From NCBI GenBank assembly GCA_019307645.1, contig JAFDJF010000048.1, forward strand, positions 1 through 8,854: a DNA stretch of 8,854 nt, in the 5' to 3' direction. The notes beneath the pieces were generated by a model. It searched no databases, was not told where the DNA came from, and saw only the letters and a list, made by a program, of their open reading frames with translations. The stretch is from Deltaproteobacteria bacterium (lineage in GTDB: Bacteria > Desulfobacterota > DSM-4660 > Desulfatiglandales > Desulfatiglandaceae). Within the stretch, counting starts at the first letter, position 1; each line of letters begins with the position of its first letter. The position numbers and the translations under genes were made by a program. Below, piece after piece: positions 1 through 5,972 of the stretch.

Positions 1-653
1 TTGGACTTGTCCCGCGCGCTGATCCAGCGCGACGCTTCGTCTGCCAGCAAATAGGTTTCATAACCTTTGTCGTCAATGGACTCCCCATTACACTGAAAAT
101 CCTTGCCTCCCTGGACGGAAAAAGGCGGGAAGTAACCCACCTCCGTGTGCAGATGACCGTAAAAGTGCTCAAACCCCCGCTGGTTGGGGTGGTAGGTCTG
201 TTGGGCGTGTCCCAGGTGCCATTTGCCCACCATGGCGGTTTGATACCCGGCATCCTGGAAGCTCTGAGGCATAAAATGCTCGTCCGGGTGAATGCCTGTG
301 TTGTCCCAGGCCATGATGACACCGAAGACAACGCCCAGGCGGATCGGATCTCGTCCGGTCATCAGCGCCGCCCGGGTCGGCGAACAGATTGGGGCGGTGT
401 AAAACCGGTGAAGTTCCATACCTTCGTTTGCCAGTCGGTCCAGGGAGGGGGTATCAATGGGGCCGCCGTGGAAGCCCACGTCTGCCCAGCCGATGTCGTC
501 GGCGACCATGATGACGACATTGGGCTTGTCTCCCGGACCTGCGGAGGATGCATCGGCTGAGAAGGCAAAACTCAAAATGAGCAAAATGGCTATTCCGCCC
601 AGTTTAAACATTTTGATGGTCCGTGACGAATCCGGTTTATTTCTAAATCTCAT
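1..653 (-). CDS. Type I sulfatase, N-terminal part (3' end outside window)
   Basis: Exported formylglycine-dependent sulfatase that hydrolyses sulfate esters, probably in the periplasm. Only about 217 residues are present, where the family usually has 450-550, so the C-terminal half lies beyond the window edge. Residues 1-38 are a signal peptide: basic start, hydrophobic stretch at about 19-32, and a possible AxA-type cleavage near ADA at 33-35. Metal-site aspartates D52-D53 follow in VADDIGWADVG. The formylglycine motif C90-S-P-T-R94 is intact and is the cysteine type, so it needs an anSME or FGE maturase, which is not seen here. GKWHLGH at 143-149 supplies the usual Lys and His active-site residues. 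The start is set by AGGAGG at 660-665, six bases from the ATG; Met15 is a weaker alternative. Only 32 bp separate it from the oxidoreductase gene upstream, which suggests one operon. The substrate (aryl, sugar or sterol sulfate) cannot be read from this part. Family assignment is firm. Confidence 0.93.
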   Translation of the reverse strand, partial: MRFRNKPDSSRTIKMFKLGGIAILLILSFAFSADASSAGPGDKPNVVIMVADDIGWADVGFHGGPIDTPSLDRLANEGMELHRFYTAPICSPTRAALMTGRDPIRLGVVFGVIMAWDNTGIHPDEHFMPQSFQDAGYQTAMVGKWHLGHAQQTYHPNQRGFEHFYGHLHTEVGYFPPFSVQGGKDFQCNGESIDDKGYETYLLADEASRWISARDKS

Positions 654-659
654 AACGAA

Positions 660-665
660 CCTCCT
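660..665 (-). promoter_or_regulatory. Shine-Dalgarno site of the sulfatase gene
   Basis: AGGAGG on the minus strand, six bases before the ATG at 653. It fixes this ATG as the start rather than the in-frame Met15, and it shows that the sulfatase is translated independently in the 32-bp gap after the oxidoreductase stop. Confidence 0.8.
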
Positions 666-685
666 CGCATCCTGAATCGCAGACA

Positions 686-2248
686 TCATTTCTCCCAGGT
701 TTTCAACACCTCGCGGGCGCTGTTGTAACCCGGTACGGCCGTTACTCCCGGGCCGGGATGGCAGGCCGAGCCGCACAAATAGAGGTTCTCAACAGGTGTC
801 TTGTATTCAGACCATCCCATGACCGGCCTGGAATCCAGTAACTGGTCCGGCTGCATCAGGCCATGGCTGTAATCCCCCCCTGTGATCCCAAACATCTTTT
901 CATAGTGCAGTGGCGTAAAAACCACCTTGTCCACGATAGCATCTTTCAGGTTCGGGGCGAACCGGTTCATCTGATCGATCACCCTGTCCGCCATCTCTTC
1001 TTTCAACTGTTTATGCTGTTCCCTGGGTGCATTGATGGGAAAAAACTGAGAAAAGAACGTGGCCGAATGATACCCTGGTGGTGCGAAGCTGTCATCGAGA
1101 AGGCTGGGGATATAGTAGGCGCTGTACGGCACTTTGGGCACCCGGCCCCATTTACAGGCGTCATAACATTGTTCAAGATTGTCGAGAGAAGGGATATAGC
1201 TCATGCTCCACCGAATGTTGCTTTCATTGGCAAATGCCAGGTCGCCAACAAACTCAGGAAGCTCTTTAAGCGTTACGTGAATCTCCAGATACGGATTGGT
1301 GTATTTGATACGCCTGACCATGCCGGTGAAATCAGCGGGAAGATTGTGATCTCCCACCAGTCTGAAGAAAGTACTGTAGGCATCAAGGTTGGAAAGGACA
1401 ACCCGGGCGCTGATCTTTTCGCCGCTCTTGAGCTCTACCCCGATGGCTTTGCCATTTTCCACCATGACTCTTTTGACCGGGGTAAGAAGCTTTACTTCCC
1501 CGCCTTTTTCCTCAATCGATTGCCTGATGGCCTCGGAAAATCCGCCCATCCCGCCCTTCACCAACTGGAAATGCACACCGAAAGCCATGGGCGCAAGATG
1601 AAGGCCGAGGGAAAAGGCGGTGCCGGCGGAATATGGCCCCACACCGGTCCCATCCACGGCCATGGCGGCCAGGGAAGCCTGGATGCTCTTGTGTTTTGTC
1701 CGATCAGGAAAAAATTCACTGATCAGATCTACGGCACTGCCAAAGAGACACCTCCTCATCACGTCACGATCCTTGAGACTCGGCATGCCATCGATCACGG
1801 CACCCAGGGATTTGGGCAGTTTGAAACGCAGAGCCCCTATTGCCATGCCAAAGGTACGTGAGATGCCGTAAAGACCTTCCAGGGCCTGAGCAGCATCATC
1901 ACCGTGGTCCTCCCGCAGGTGCTTTTCCAGTCTGGCCGGGTCGTTGTAGTAAATATAGGGGGTATCGCCCGGTTCCCCGAATGTACAGAATGAAATTGGC
2001 GGATCAATCACCTCGAAGCCGTGTTCTTCCAGCTCCAATGCTTTATTGATCGAACGGGTACTCACCATCAGGGCCCAGGCGCCGACATTGTGTTTGAAGC
2101 CCTTGAAATACTCGGTTGTTCCCGCCATTCCGCCCACATATCTCTGCTTTTCCAGGACCAGCACTTTCAATCCCTCTTTGGCAAGAACGGCGGCGGCGGC
2201 AAGGCCGTTATGGCCCGCGCCAACAATAATCGCATCGTAATCAGCCAT
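686..2248 (-). CDS. FAD-dependent oxidoreductase, CrtI/PYROXD2 type (paralogue B)
   Basis: Flavoprotein of the phytoene desaturase/PYROXD2 superfamily, 520 residues, which is normal for the family. The N-terminal Rossmann motif is GAGHNG at residues 10-15, followed by an E-K pair at the end of the second strand (VLVLEK). The C-terminal FAD-binding signature is at about 493-511 (GSACHPGPGVT, then PGYNSA). No signal peptide is visible, so it is cytoplasmic or peripheral to the membrane. Family members oxidise or desaturate hydrophobic, often isoprenoid, substrates; the substrate here is unknown. The pattern near the C-terminus (RPV-GWSEYKTPVENLYLCGS) resembles PYROXD2-like proteins more than true carotenoid desaturases, and no other carotenoid gene is nearby. 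The start MADYDA is preceded by AGGAG seven bases away (2256-2260); the open frame runs further upstream to 2305, but that stretch lies in intergenic repeat sequence. It is roughly half identical by eye to its upstream neighbour, so the two arose by duplication. Confidence 0.9.
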   Translation of the reverse strand: MADYDAIIVGAGHNGLAAAAVLAKEGLKVLVLEKQRYVGGMAGTTEYFKGFKHNVGAWALMVSTRSINKALELEEHGFEVIDPPISFCTFGEPGDTPYIYYNDPARLEKHLREDHGDDAAQALEGLYGISRTFGMAIGALRFKLPKSLGAVIDGMPSLKDRDVMRRCLFGSAVDLISEFFPDRTKHKSIQASLAAMAVDGTGVGPYSAGTAFSLGLHLAPMAFGVHFQLVKGGMGGFSEAIRQSIEEKGGEVKLLTPVKRVMVENGKAIGVELKSGEKISARVVLSNLDAYSTFFRLVGDHNLPADFTGMVRRIKYTNPYLEIHVTLKELPEFVGDLAFANESNIRWSMSYIPSLDNLEQCYDACKWGRVPKVPYSAYYIPSLLDDSFAPPGYHSATFFSQFFPINAPREQHKQLKEEMADRVIDQMNRFAPNLKDAIVDKVVFTPLHYEKMFGITGGDYSHGLMQPDQLLDSRPVMGWSEYKTPVENLYLCGSACHPGPGVTAVPGYNSAREVLKTWEK

Positions 2249-2298
2249 GCTGATACTCCTGTTACTATAAAATCTAAAAGTTGACGATTCCGTAAAAG

Positions 2299-2380
2299 TC
2301 GTCACTCCGGTAAAGACCGAAGTTCAGACTAGCTGGAACCATTTGATATAACTGGATTCCGGCCTCCACCGGAATGACGA
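2299..2380. repeat. MITE-like inverted-repeat element between the two oxidoreductase genes
   Basis: An 82-bp element with long terminal inverted repeats. The left arm (2299-2327, starting TCGTCACTCCGG) matches the reverse complement of the right arm (2352-2380, ending CCGGAATGACGA) at about 22 of 29 positions, around a centre of 24 bp. Each arm also folds alone: on the right, ATTCCGG at 2356-2362 pairs with CCGGAAT at 2369-2375, and on the left ACTCCGG at 2304-2310 pairs with CCGAAGT at 2317-2323 with one mismatch. The arm resembles the GTCATTCCGG...CCGGAATCCAG type of dispersed bacterial palindrome. It encodes nothing. It sits in the 206-bp spacer of a probable operon, where its RNA could act as an mRNA-stabilising or attenuating structure. 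Confidence 0.65.
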
Positions 2381-2454
2381 AAAATGGTTTTCTCCAACTT
2401 TTTATGAAAGCGCATAAAAAAAATTAACTCTCTGTGACCTCAGTCTCAATCTTC

Positions 2455-4014
2455 CTAACCATTTAACTCCTTCAGCACCTCACGGGCACCATTGTAACCC
2501 GGCACACAGGTTACCCCGGGACCGGGATGACAGGCGGAACCACACATGAAAAGGCTCTCAATGGGTGTCCTGTAATTGGCCCACCCTTGAACAGGACGCT
2601 TGTCCCACATCTGGCCGGGGTGAAGCAGCCCGCTGGCAAAATCACCCGCAGTCACGTTGAATGTATTTTCGAAATACGTCTGCGTAAGCACGGTCTTGTC
2701 CATAATCGCGTCGCGGAAGTTGGGGGCATATTTTGCAATCTGGCCGATAGCCCGATCGGCCATCAAGTCACGCATTTCTTTGTGTTTGCCCTTTGGAGTT
2801 TCCCAGGGAAAGTAATGGGAAAAAATCGTGCAGGTGTAGTAACCCTCGGGCGCAAGGCTTGGATCCATGAGGGAAGGGATGCCGCAGTAGCTCACAGGGT
2901 CGTCCGGGACCTGGCCCCGCTGGTACTGCTCCCAATTACGCGACAGATGCTCGGCTGAGGGGATGTAAGTCATCAACCAGCGGATGTTGTTCTCGTTGGC
3001 AAAGGCAAGGTGCCCCGTAAACTCGGGCAACTCTTTGAGCGTCATATGGATCTGAATATAACCGTTTTTGTATTCAATTTCCTTGACCGCATGCACGAAA
3101 TCAGACGGCAGATGGTCTTCGCCCACCAGATCAATAAAGGTGGTGCGGGCGTCGAGGCTGGAAAGCACAACCCTGGCAGTAATCTTTTCGCCGCTTTTAA
3201 GTTCTACACCGGTAAGTTTTCCGTTTTCGATCAGGAAGCGCTTGACCCTGGTATTGTATTGAATTTTGCCGCCGCGGTCCTCTACGGATTTTGCAATTGC
3301 TTCCGAGAGGGCACCGATACCACCTTTGGGGGTTCGGAAATCATACTCGTCGCCCATGGTATAGTGGTAGGCAAGCGACAGCCCGGTGCCCGGCGTAAAC
3401 GGACCCATGTGGGTTCCATCGATGGCCGATGCACACAAAGAGCCCAGGATGCAGCGGTGCTTCTCCGGATCAGGGAAAAACTGACGAAGGATGCCCATGG
3501 CGCTGCCGTAGACTGTCTTCAACAGGATCTCCCTTGTCTCTGCGTCAGGCGCCCCGGCGATCAGGGATTCGAGTGATCTGGGTGCCTTGAACATCTCTTC
3601 ATCCACCAGGGCCTTGAACTTCTGCAAATAGTCGGCAAAACCCGCCAGACCTTCAACTGCATCCGGGCCGTGGTCATTCATCAGGTGTTCGGTCATCTCA
3701 TCCACATCGGTATAGCCAATGAAAGGGGCATCCTCAGGAGCCCCGAACACACAATACGAACTACGGGGCCGGATGAGTTCGATGCCGTAATCCTGCAGCT
3801 CAAGGAGTTCCAGCATCTTATCGCGAAACACGATCATTGCCCACGCACCCACGTTGTGTTTGAATCCTTCAAACAGCTCTTTTGTCGCGGCCATGCCCCC
3901 GGGCCCGTTCGTCTTTTCCACGCACAGAACGGAAAGTCCGTTTTTTGCGAGAATCGTTGCTGCCGAAAGACCGTTATGGCCCGCACCCACCACAATTGCA
4001 TCGTAATCAGCCAT
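2455..4014 (-). CDS. FAD-dependent oxidoreductase, CrtI/PYROXD2 type (paralogue A)
   Basis: Same family as the next gene downstream; 519 residues and complete. The dinucleotide-binding motif GAGHNG is at residues 10-15, ending in VEK, and the C-terminal FAD signature GSACHPGPGVT then PGYNGA begins near residue 492. The first 60 residues share 43 identities with paralogue B, and the shared GFKHNVGAWA block and C-terminus are almost the same; the middle is more divergent. The length is nearly identical, with no inserted domain, so this is a simple tandem duplication and not a two-subunit pair from different families. It is probably the first gene of an operon that includes paralogue B and the sulfatase: AGGAGG at 4021-4026 lies six bases before the ATG, and a sigma70-like promoter lies 45-75 bp upstream. 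No signal peptide or transmembrane segment is seen. The reaction is unknown; oxidation or desaturation of a lipid-like compound is the family-based guess. Confidence 0.9.
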   Translation of the reverse strand: MADYDAIVVGAGHNGLSAATILAKNGLSVLCVEKTNGPGGMAATKELFEGFKHNVGAWAMIVFRDKMLELLELQDYGIELIRPRSSYCVFGAPEDAPFIGYTDVDEMTEHLMNDHGPDAVEGLAGFADYLQKFKALVDEEMFKAPRSLESLIAGAPDAETREILLKTVYGSAMGILRQFFPDPEKHRCILGSLCASAIDGTHMGPFTPGTGLSLAYHYTMGDEYDFRTPKGGIGALSEAIAKSVEDRGGKIQYNTRVKRFLIENGKLTGVELKSGEKITARVVLSSLDARTTFIDLVGEDHLPSDFVHAVKEIEYKNGYIQIHMTLKELPEFTGHLAFANENNIRWLMTYIPSAEHLSRNWEQYQRGQVPDDPVSYCGIPSLMDPSLAPEGYYTCTIFSHYFPWETPKGKHKEMRDLMADRAIGQIAKYAPNFRDAIMDKTVLTQTYFENTFNVTAGDFASGLLHPGQMWDKRPVQGWANYRTPIESLFMCGSACHPGPGVTCVPGYNGAREVLKELNG

Positions 4015-4020
4015 TAGACA

Positions 4021-4026
4021 CCTCCT
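4021..4026 (-). promoter_or_regulatory. Shine-Dalgarno site of oxidoreductase A
   Basis: A full AGGAGG on the minus strand, six bases from the ATG at 4014. This supports MADYDA as the true N-terminus, the same start sequence as in paralogue B. Confidence 0.8.
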
Positions 4027-4058
4027 TGTATTATTGGAACGTTTGTTTGATTATCTGT

Positions 4059-4088
4059 CTTATAACGCAAACTGTTCATTTTTCTCAA
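4059..4088 (-). promoter_or_regulatory. Sigma70-type promoter for the oxidoreductase-sulfatase operon
   Basis: On the minus strand, TTGAGA (4083-4088, five of six bases of the -35 consensus) and TATAAG (4059-4064, five of six of the -10) are separated by 18 bp. Transcription would start near 4052 and give a leader of about 38 bases before oxidoreductase A. The region is AT-rich, so a chance match is possible, but position and spacing fit well. No sigma54 site was found. Confidence 0.5.
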
Positions 4089-4140
4089 TTCATAACACAA
4101 TTGCCTGGAAAAATGTTGTTAATATATAACCAGCATATTA

Positions 4141-4187
4141 TCAGGTTAATACTAATAATATATTAACTACTCAGGTTCATGGTTCAG
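4141..4187. repeat. TCAGGTT direct repeats upstream of the oxidoreductase promoter
   Basis: TCAGGTT occurs at 4141-4147 and again at 4171-4177, 30 bp (about three helical turns) apart, with a further GGTTCA at 4181-4186. The AT-rich stretch between them contains TTAATA and TATTAA in inverted orientation. On the minus strand these lie about 55-100 bp upstream of the predicted -35 box, where an activator could bind. There is no direct evidence of binding. Confidence 0.3.
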
Positions 4188-4211
4188 AGGTTTGTGGACA
4201 AATTATGGGTT

Positions 4212-4242
4212 CCCGCCATAAAAACAGACGGGCTTTTTTATG
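4212..4242. terminator. Terminator-like inverted repeat between regulator and oxidoreductase operon
   Basis: CATAAAAA (4217-4224) pairs with TTTTTATG (4235-4242) in an eight-pair AT stem. An alternative on the plus strand pairs CCCGCC with GACGGG (one mismatch) followed by six T residues, which looks like an intrinsic terminator read on the plus strand, although no plus-strand gene precedes it. It lies 25-55 bp after the regulator stop, so it may end regulator transcription. The stem is weak and the call is tentative. Confidence 0.35.
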
Positions 4243-4266
4243 ACTAATGGTATTGTGTGGATACTA

Positions 4267-5598
4267 CTATGTGGACTGAAGGTAGGATTGAAGGTTGATC
4301 TTCTTTTTTACTAATCCAAGTTTTTTTCGAATGTTGTGCCGGTGAAACACAATGGCGCTGATTGAAATATTAAGCAGTTCCGCTATTTCTTTCGTAGTCT
4401 TCTGCTGTTTTATAAAATTTGCAACCTGTATTTCCGTGGGAGTAAGCGTCATGTCCCATGAACCCATCCCCTGTAAAAACGGCGAAATAATATCATTCAA
4501 ATTATTTTCAATGATATCAACGAAAGTCTTTTGCATTGCAACTAGATTGCTTTTCTTGAGTTTTTCCAAAGAAGGCATGATTAATTTTTCCACGTTGAAC
4601 AGCACTTTTTTTTCAAGTTCAAACCGGTCCTCATCTCTTCTCTCCAAAAGGACCTTTAAGGCGGTGTTCATTTCTTCAAGATTGGCAGTACGTTCCATTA
4701 CTTTGTTTTCCATTTCATTGTAAGCCGCCTTCAGCTTTAACTCTGCCTCCTTGCGCTTTGAAATGTCCTTTAGTATGGCAAGGATTCCTGTTATCCTGTC
4801 GTCTTCTTTTACAATAATTGAACTTGCCTCAACAAAGGCTTTTGTTCCGTTTTTGCATAAAACCTCAAGCTCCATGCTTACTTTGGCCTGACCGCTTACA
4901 GTAAGCTGTTTGTAGACGGCACTGATTTTTTCCATCGCTTCTTTACTGAAAACGTGAAAGCCCAATTCCTGGTAGTGCCTCCCGATAATATCCTCTCGCT
5001 TATAACCGTATATCTCTTCCAGTTTGTTATTTGCGTTAATAATAAACCCGTCCCTGCCGACGTACATAAACAGGTCATTGGCATTTTCAAATATTGTCCA
5101 AAACTTTTCTTCGCTTGCTTTAAGCCTGGCTTCAAGCTGATCATGGTTTGAATCTTTCCCGTCATCACCCCTTAGATCCAGATTCACCTGTTCATCCACC
5201 GCGGCTACAACTGAGGATGTACTCAATTTTGATGCCACCTTTTGTTCGGGATCCTGTAATGCATTCTGAGACAACTCGAGCTTCACATCGCTTTTCGCAC
5301 TTTCCTTTAATTCCTTAGCTGGGAGATTCTTTTTTAATTGTTTTTTGGCTTTGTCCCGGGATCTTGTTTCTTTTCGGGACAGACGTTTACCTTCAATGCA
5401 TTCAGTTCGGATTTTGGCAGCCTTTGCCGGTGTCATCGCATCCTGAAGTTGACGGCCGACTTTTTCCTCGATCTCTTTTCCGTTTTTTCTGTACCGGATA
5501 TAGTAAATACGTTCCGTCCTGCCGACTCTAGCTTGAGAACGTCCCATCACATAATAGACTCCCGGATATTTCGTTTTAACTCTTTTAAGGCCAGGCAT
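4267..5598 (-). CDS. Integrase-arm/PAS/LuxR-type fusion transcriptional regulator
   Basis: Probable sensory DNA-binding regulator, 443 residues, with no signal peptide or membrane segment. Residues 1-75 resemble the arm-type DNA-binding N-terminus of tyrosine recombinases (KTKYPGVYY, then IYYIRYRKNGK, EEKVGRQ and MTPAKAAKIR). No catalytic recombinase domain follows. Residues 76-155 are a charged, lysine-rich linker. A PAS domain covers about 160-283, with the S-box-like ILKDISKRK at its end. A coiled coil follows at about 283-345, then a conserved linker, and a LuxR/NarL-type helix-turn-helix at about 383-440 (LTPTEIQVANFI, then TTKEIAELLNIS and HRHNIRKKLGL). PAS-coil-LuxR proteins lacking a receiver domain are common in Desulfobacterota; the integrase-type front end is the unusual part. 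The start has a modest GAGGG site at 5604-5608. Its position directly upstream of the oxidoreductase operon suggests it controls that operon, and the 12-bp repeats ahead of it suggest autoregulation. Ligand and targets are unknown. Confidence 0.86.
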   Translation of the reverse strand: MPGLKRVKTKYPGVYYVMGRSQARVGRTERIYYIRYRKNGKEIEEKVGRQLQDAMTPAKAAKIRTECIEGKRLSRKETRSRDKAKKQLKKNLPAKELKESAKSDVKLELSQNALQDPEQKVASKLSTSSVVAAVDEQVNLDLRGDDGKDSNHDQLEARLKASEEKFWTIFENANDLFMYVGRDGFIINANNKLEEIYGYKREDIIGRHYQELGFHVFSKEAMEKISAVYKQLTVSGQAKVSMELEVLCKNGTKAFVEASSIIVKEDDRITGILAILKDISKRKEAELKLKAAYNEMENKVMERTANLEEMNTALKVLLERRDEDRFELEKKVLFNVEKLIMPSLEKLKKSNLVAMQKTFVDIIENNLNDIISPFLQGMGSWDMTLTPTEIQVANFIKQQKTTKEIAELLNISISAIVFHRHNIRKKLGLVKKKINLQSYLQST

Positions 5599-5619
5599 TG
5601 CTTCCCTCAGGAATTGATA

Positions 5620-5643
5620 TTTTTCCCCGTACTATTCCCCGTA
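5620..5643 (-). repeat. Proximal pair of 12-bp TACGGGGAAAAA repeats
   Basis: Two adjacent 12-mers read on the minus strand: TACGGGGAATAG (5643-5632) and TACGGGGAAAAA (5631-5620). The second ends 21 bp before the regulator start codon. They form the nearer half of a four-copy array; the other pair begins exactly 60 bp upstream. Confidence 0.7.
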
Positions 5644-5679
5644 AATGCTTATTTGGAAAAAAGGTTTATTCAACCGCCT

Positions 5680-5703
5680 TTTTTCCCCGCAATTTTCCCC
5701 GTA
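5680..5703 (-). repeat. Distal pair of 12-bp TACGGGGAAAAA repeats
   Basis: Two adjacent 12-mers on the minus strand: TACGGGGAAAAT (5703-5692) and TGCGGGGAAAAA (5691-5680). The spacer to the proximal pair is 36 bp, itself three times 12, so all four copies can lie on related helix faces. They could be operator or arm-type sites in DNA, or, if transcribed, GGA-containing leader motifs in RNA. Confidence 0.7.
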
Positions 5704-5709
5704 TATTTC

Positions 5710-5738
5710 ATGTAAGAAATTTATAAGGGATAAGTCAA
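5710..5738 (-). promoter_or_regulatory. Possible promoter of the regulator gene
   Basis: TTGACT (5733-5738) matches five of six -35 bases, and TTACAT (5710-5715) is a weak -10 (three of six) at a 17-bp spacing. Transcription would begin near 5703, exactly where the 12-bp repeats start, which would place all four repeats in a leader of about 105 bases. The poor -10 keeps confidence low. Confidence 0.25.
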
Positions 5739-5780
5739 CAGAAAAACGTTCAGCGAAATGAGGCCTGAAGCAGAAATTGG

Positions 5781-5796
5781 GGAAACAGCCGTTTCC
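5781..5796. repeat. Small hairpin GGAAAC-agcc-GTTTCC
   Basis: A six-pair perfect palindrome with a four-base loop lies about 24 bp from the dispersed repeat at 5820-5851 and may belong to the same repeat unit. No T-run follows on either strand, so it does not look like an intrinsic terminator. Confidence 0.45.
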
Positions 5797-5819
5797 GGAT
5801 GGGCACCAGCCGTCTATAT

Positions 5820-5851
5820 AGTGCCTGAACGAAAACCCCGAAATTTGTTCT
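5820..5851 (+). repeat. Dispersed repeat, partial copy
   Basis: The stretch containing CCTGAACGAAAACCCCGAAA matches the minus strand of 7529-7498 at about 27 of 31 positions. This copy keeps only one arm; the second arm (a CATTCAGACAC-like sequence) is missing, so it is a half or decayed copy. It lies 121 bp after the stop of the alkyl-sulfatase-like gene and is inverted relative to the full copy on the other side of that gene. Confidence 0.7.
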
Positions 5852-5972
5852 CTCCATTTAGGGCTGGAATCAAATGAATAAAAGAGACTGTTCCTTTTTT
5901 CTGTCGATGCCATTGGTGTTAGGATTTGGTCAAGCATGGGCAAAGGAAAAGGGAAGTTTAAACGGGGCCGAT

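Larger units (their letters stand above)
5599..5972. other. Gene-free interval between regulator and alkyl-sulfatase-like gene
   Basis: These 374 bp hold no convincing gene. Contents in transcription order: end of the alkyl-sulfatase-like gene, a partial dispersed repeat at 5820-5851, a CTATATAG palindrome at 5814-5821, a GGAAAC/GTTTCC hairpin at 5781-5796, the possible regulator promoter, and the four 12-bp repeats. A minus-strand open frame of 103 codons (5943-5632, TTG start) crosses all of these repeats and has no ribosome site or family resemblance, so it is judged non-coding. Confidence 0.6.

Noticed and set aside
147..560. Plus-strand open frame of 137 codons
   Set aside because: It is antisense to the sulfatase, whose formylglycine and metal motifs prove the minus strand to be coding.
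863..1861. Long plus-strand open frame of 332 codons
   Set aside because: It is exactly antisense to oxidoreductase B, has no ribosome binding site or family resemblance, and similar shorter antisense frames occur over paralogue A (3010-3576). It is a shadow of the real gene.
686..4014. Carotenoid biosynthesis cluster (crtI genes)
   Set aside because: The two flavoenzymes belong to the same superfamily, but there is no phytoene synthase, cyclase or prenyltransferase nearby, and their C-terminal signatures are closer to PYROXD2-type proteins.
4267..5598. Functional site-specific integrase
   Set aside because: Only the N-terminal arm-like part is present. No catalytic tyrosine recombinase domain or R-H-R-Y residues follow; the remainder is PAS and LuxR helix-turn-helix.
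5620..5703. CRISPR array
   Set aside because: The repeats are only 12 bp, come in direct tandem pairs without unique spacers inside each pair, and no cas gene is near.
5632..5943. Minus-strand open frame of 103 codons upstream of the regulator
   Set aside because: It starts with TTG without a ribosome site and passes through the dispersed repeat, the GGAAAC hairpin and three of the four 12-bp repeats. Its Phe- and Cys-rich composition looks like translated repeat DNA.
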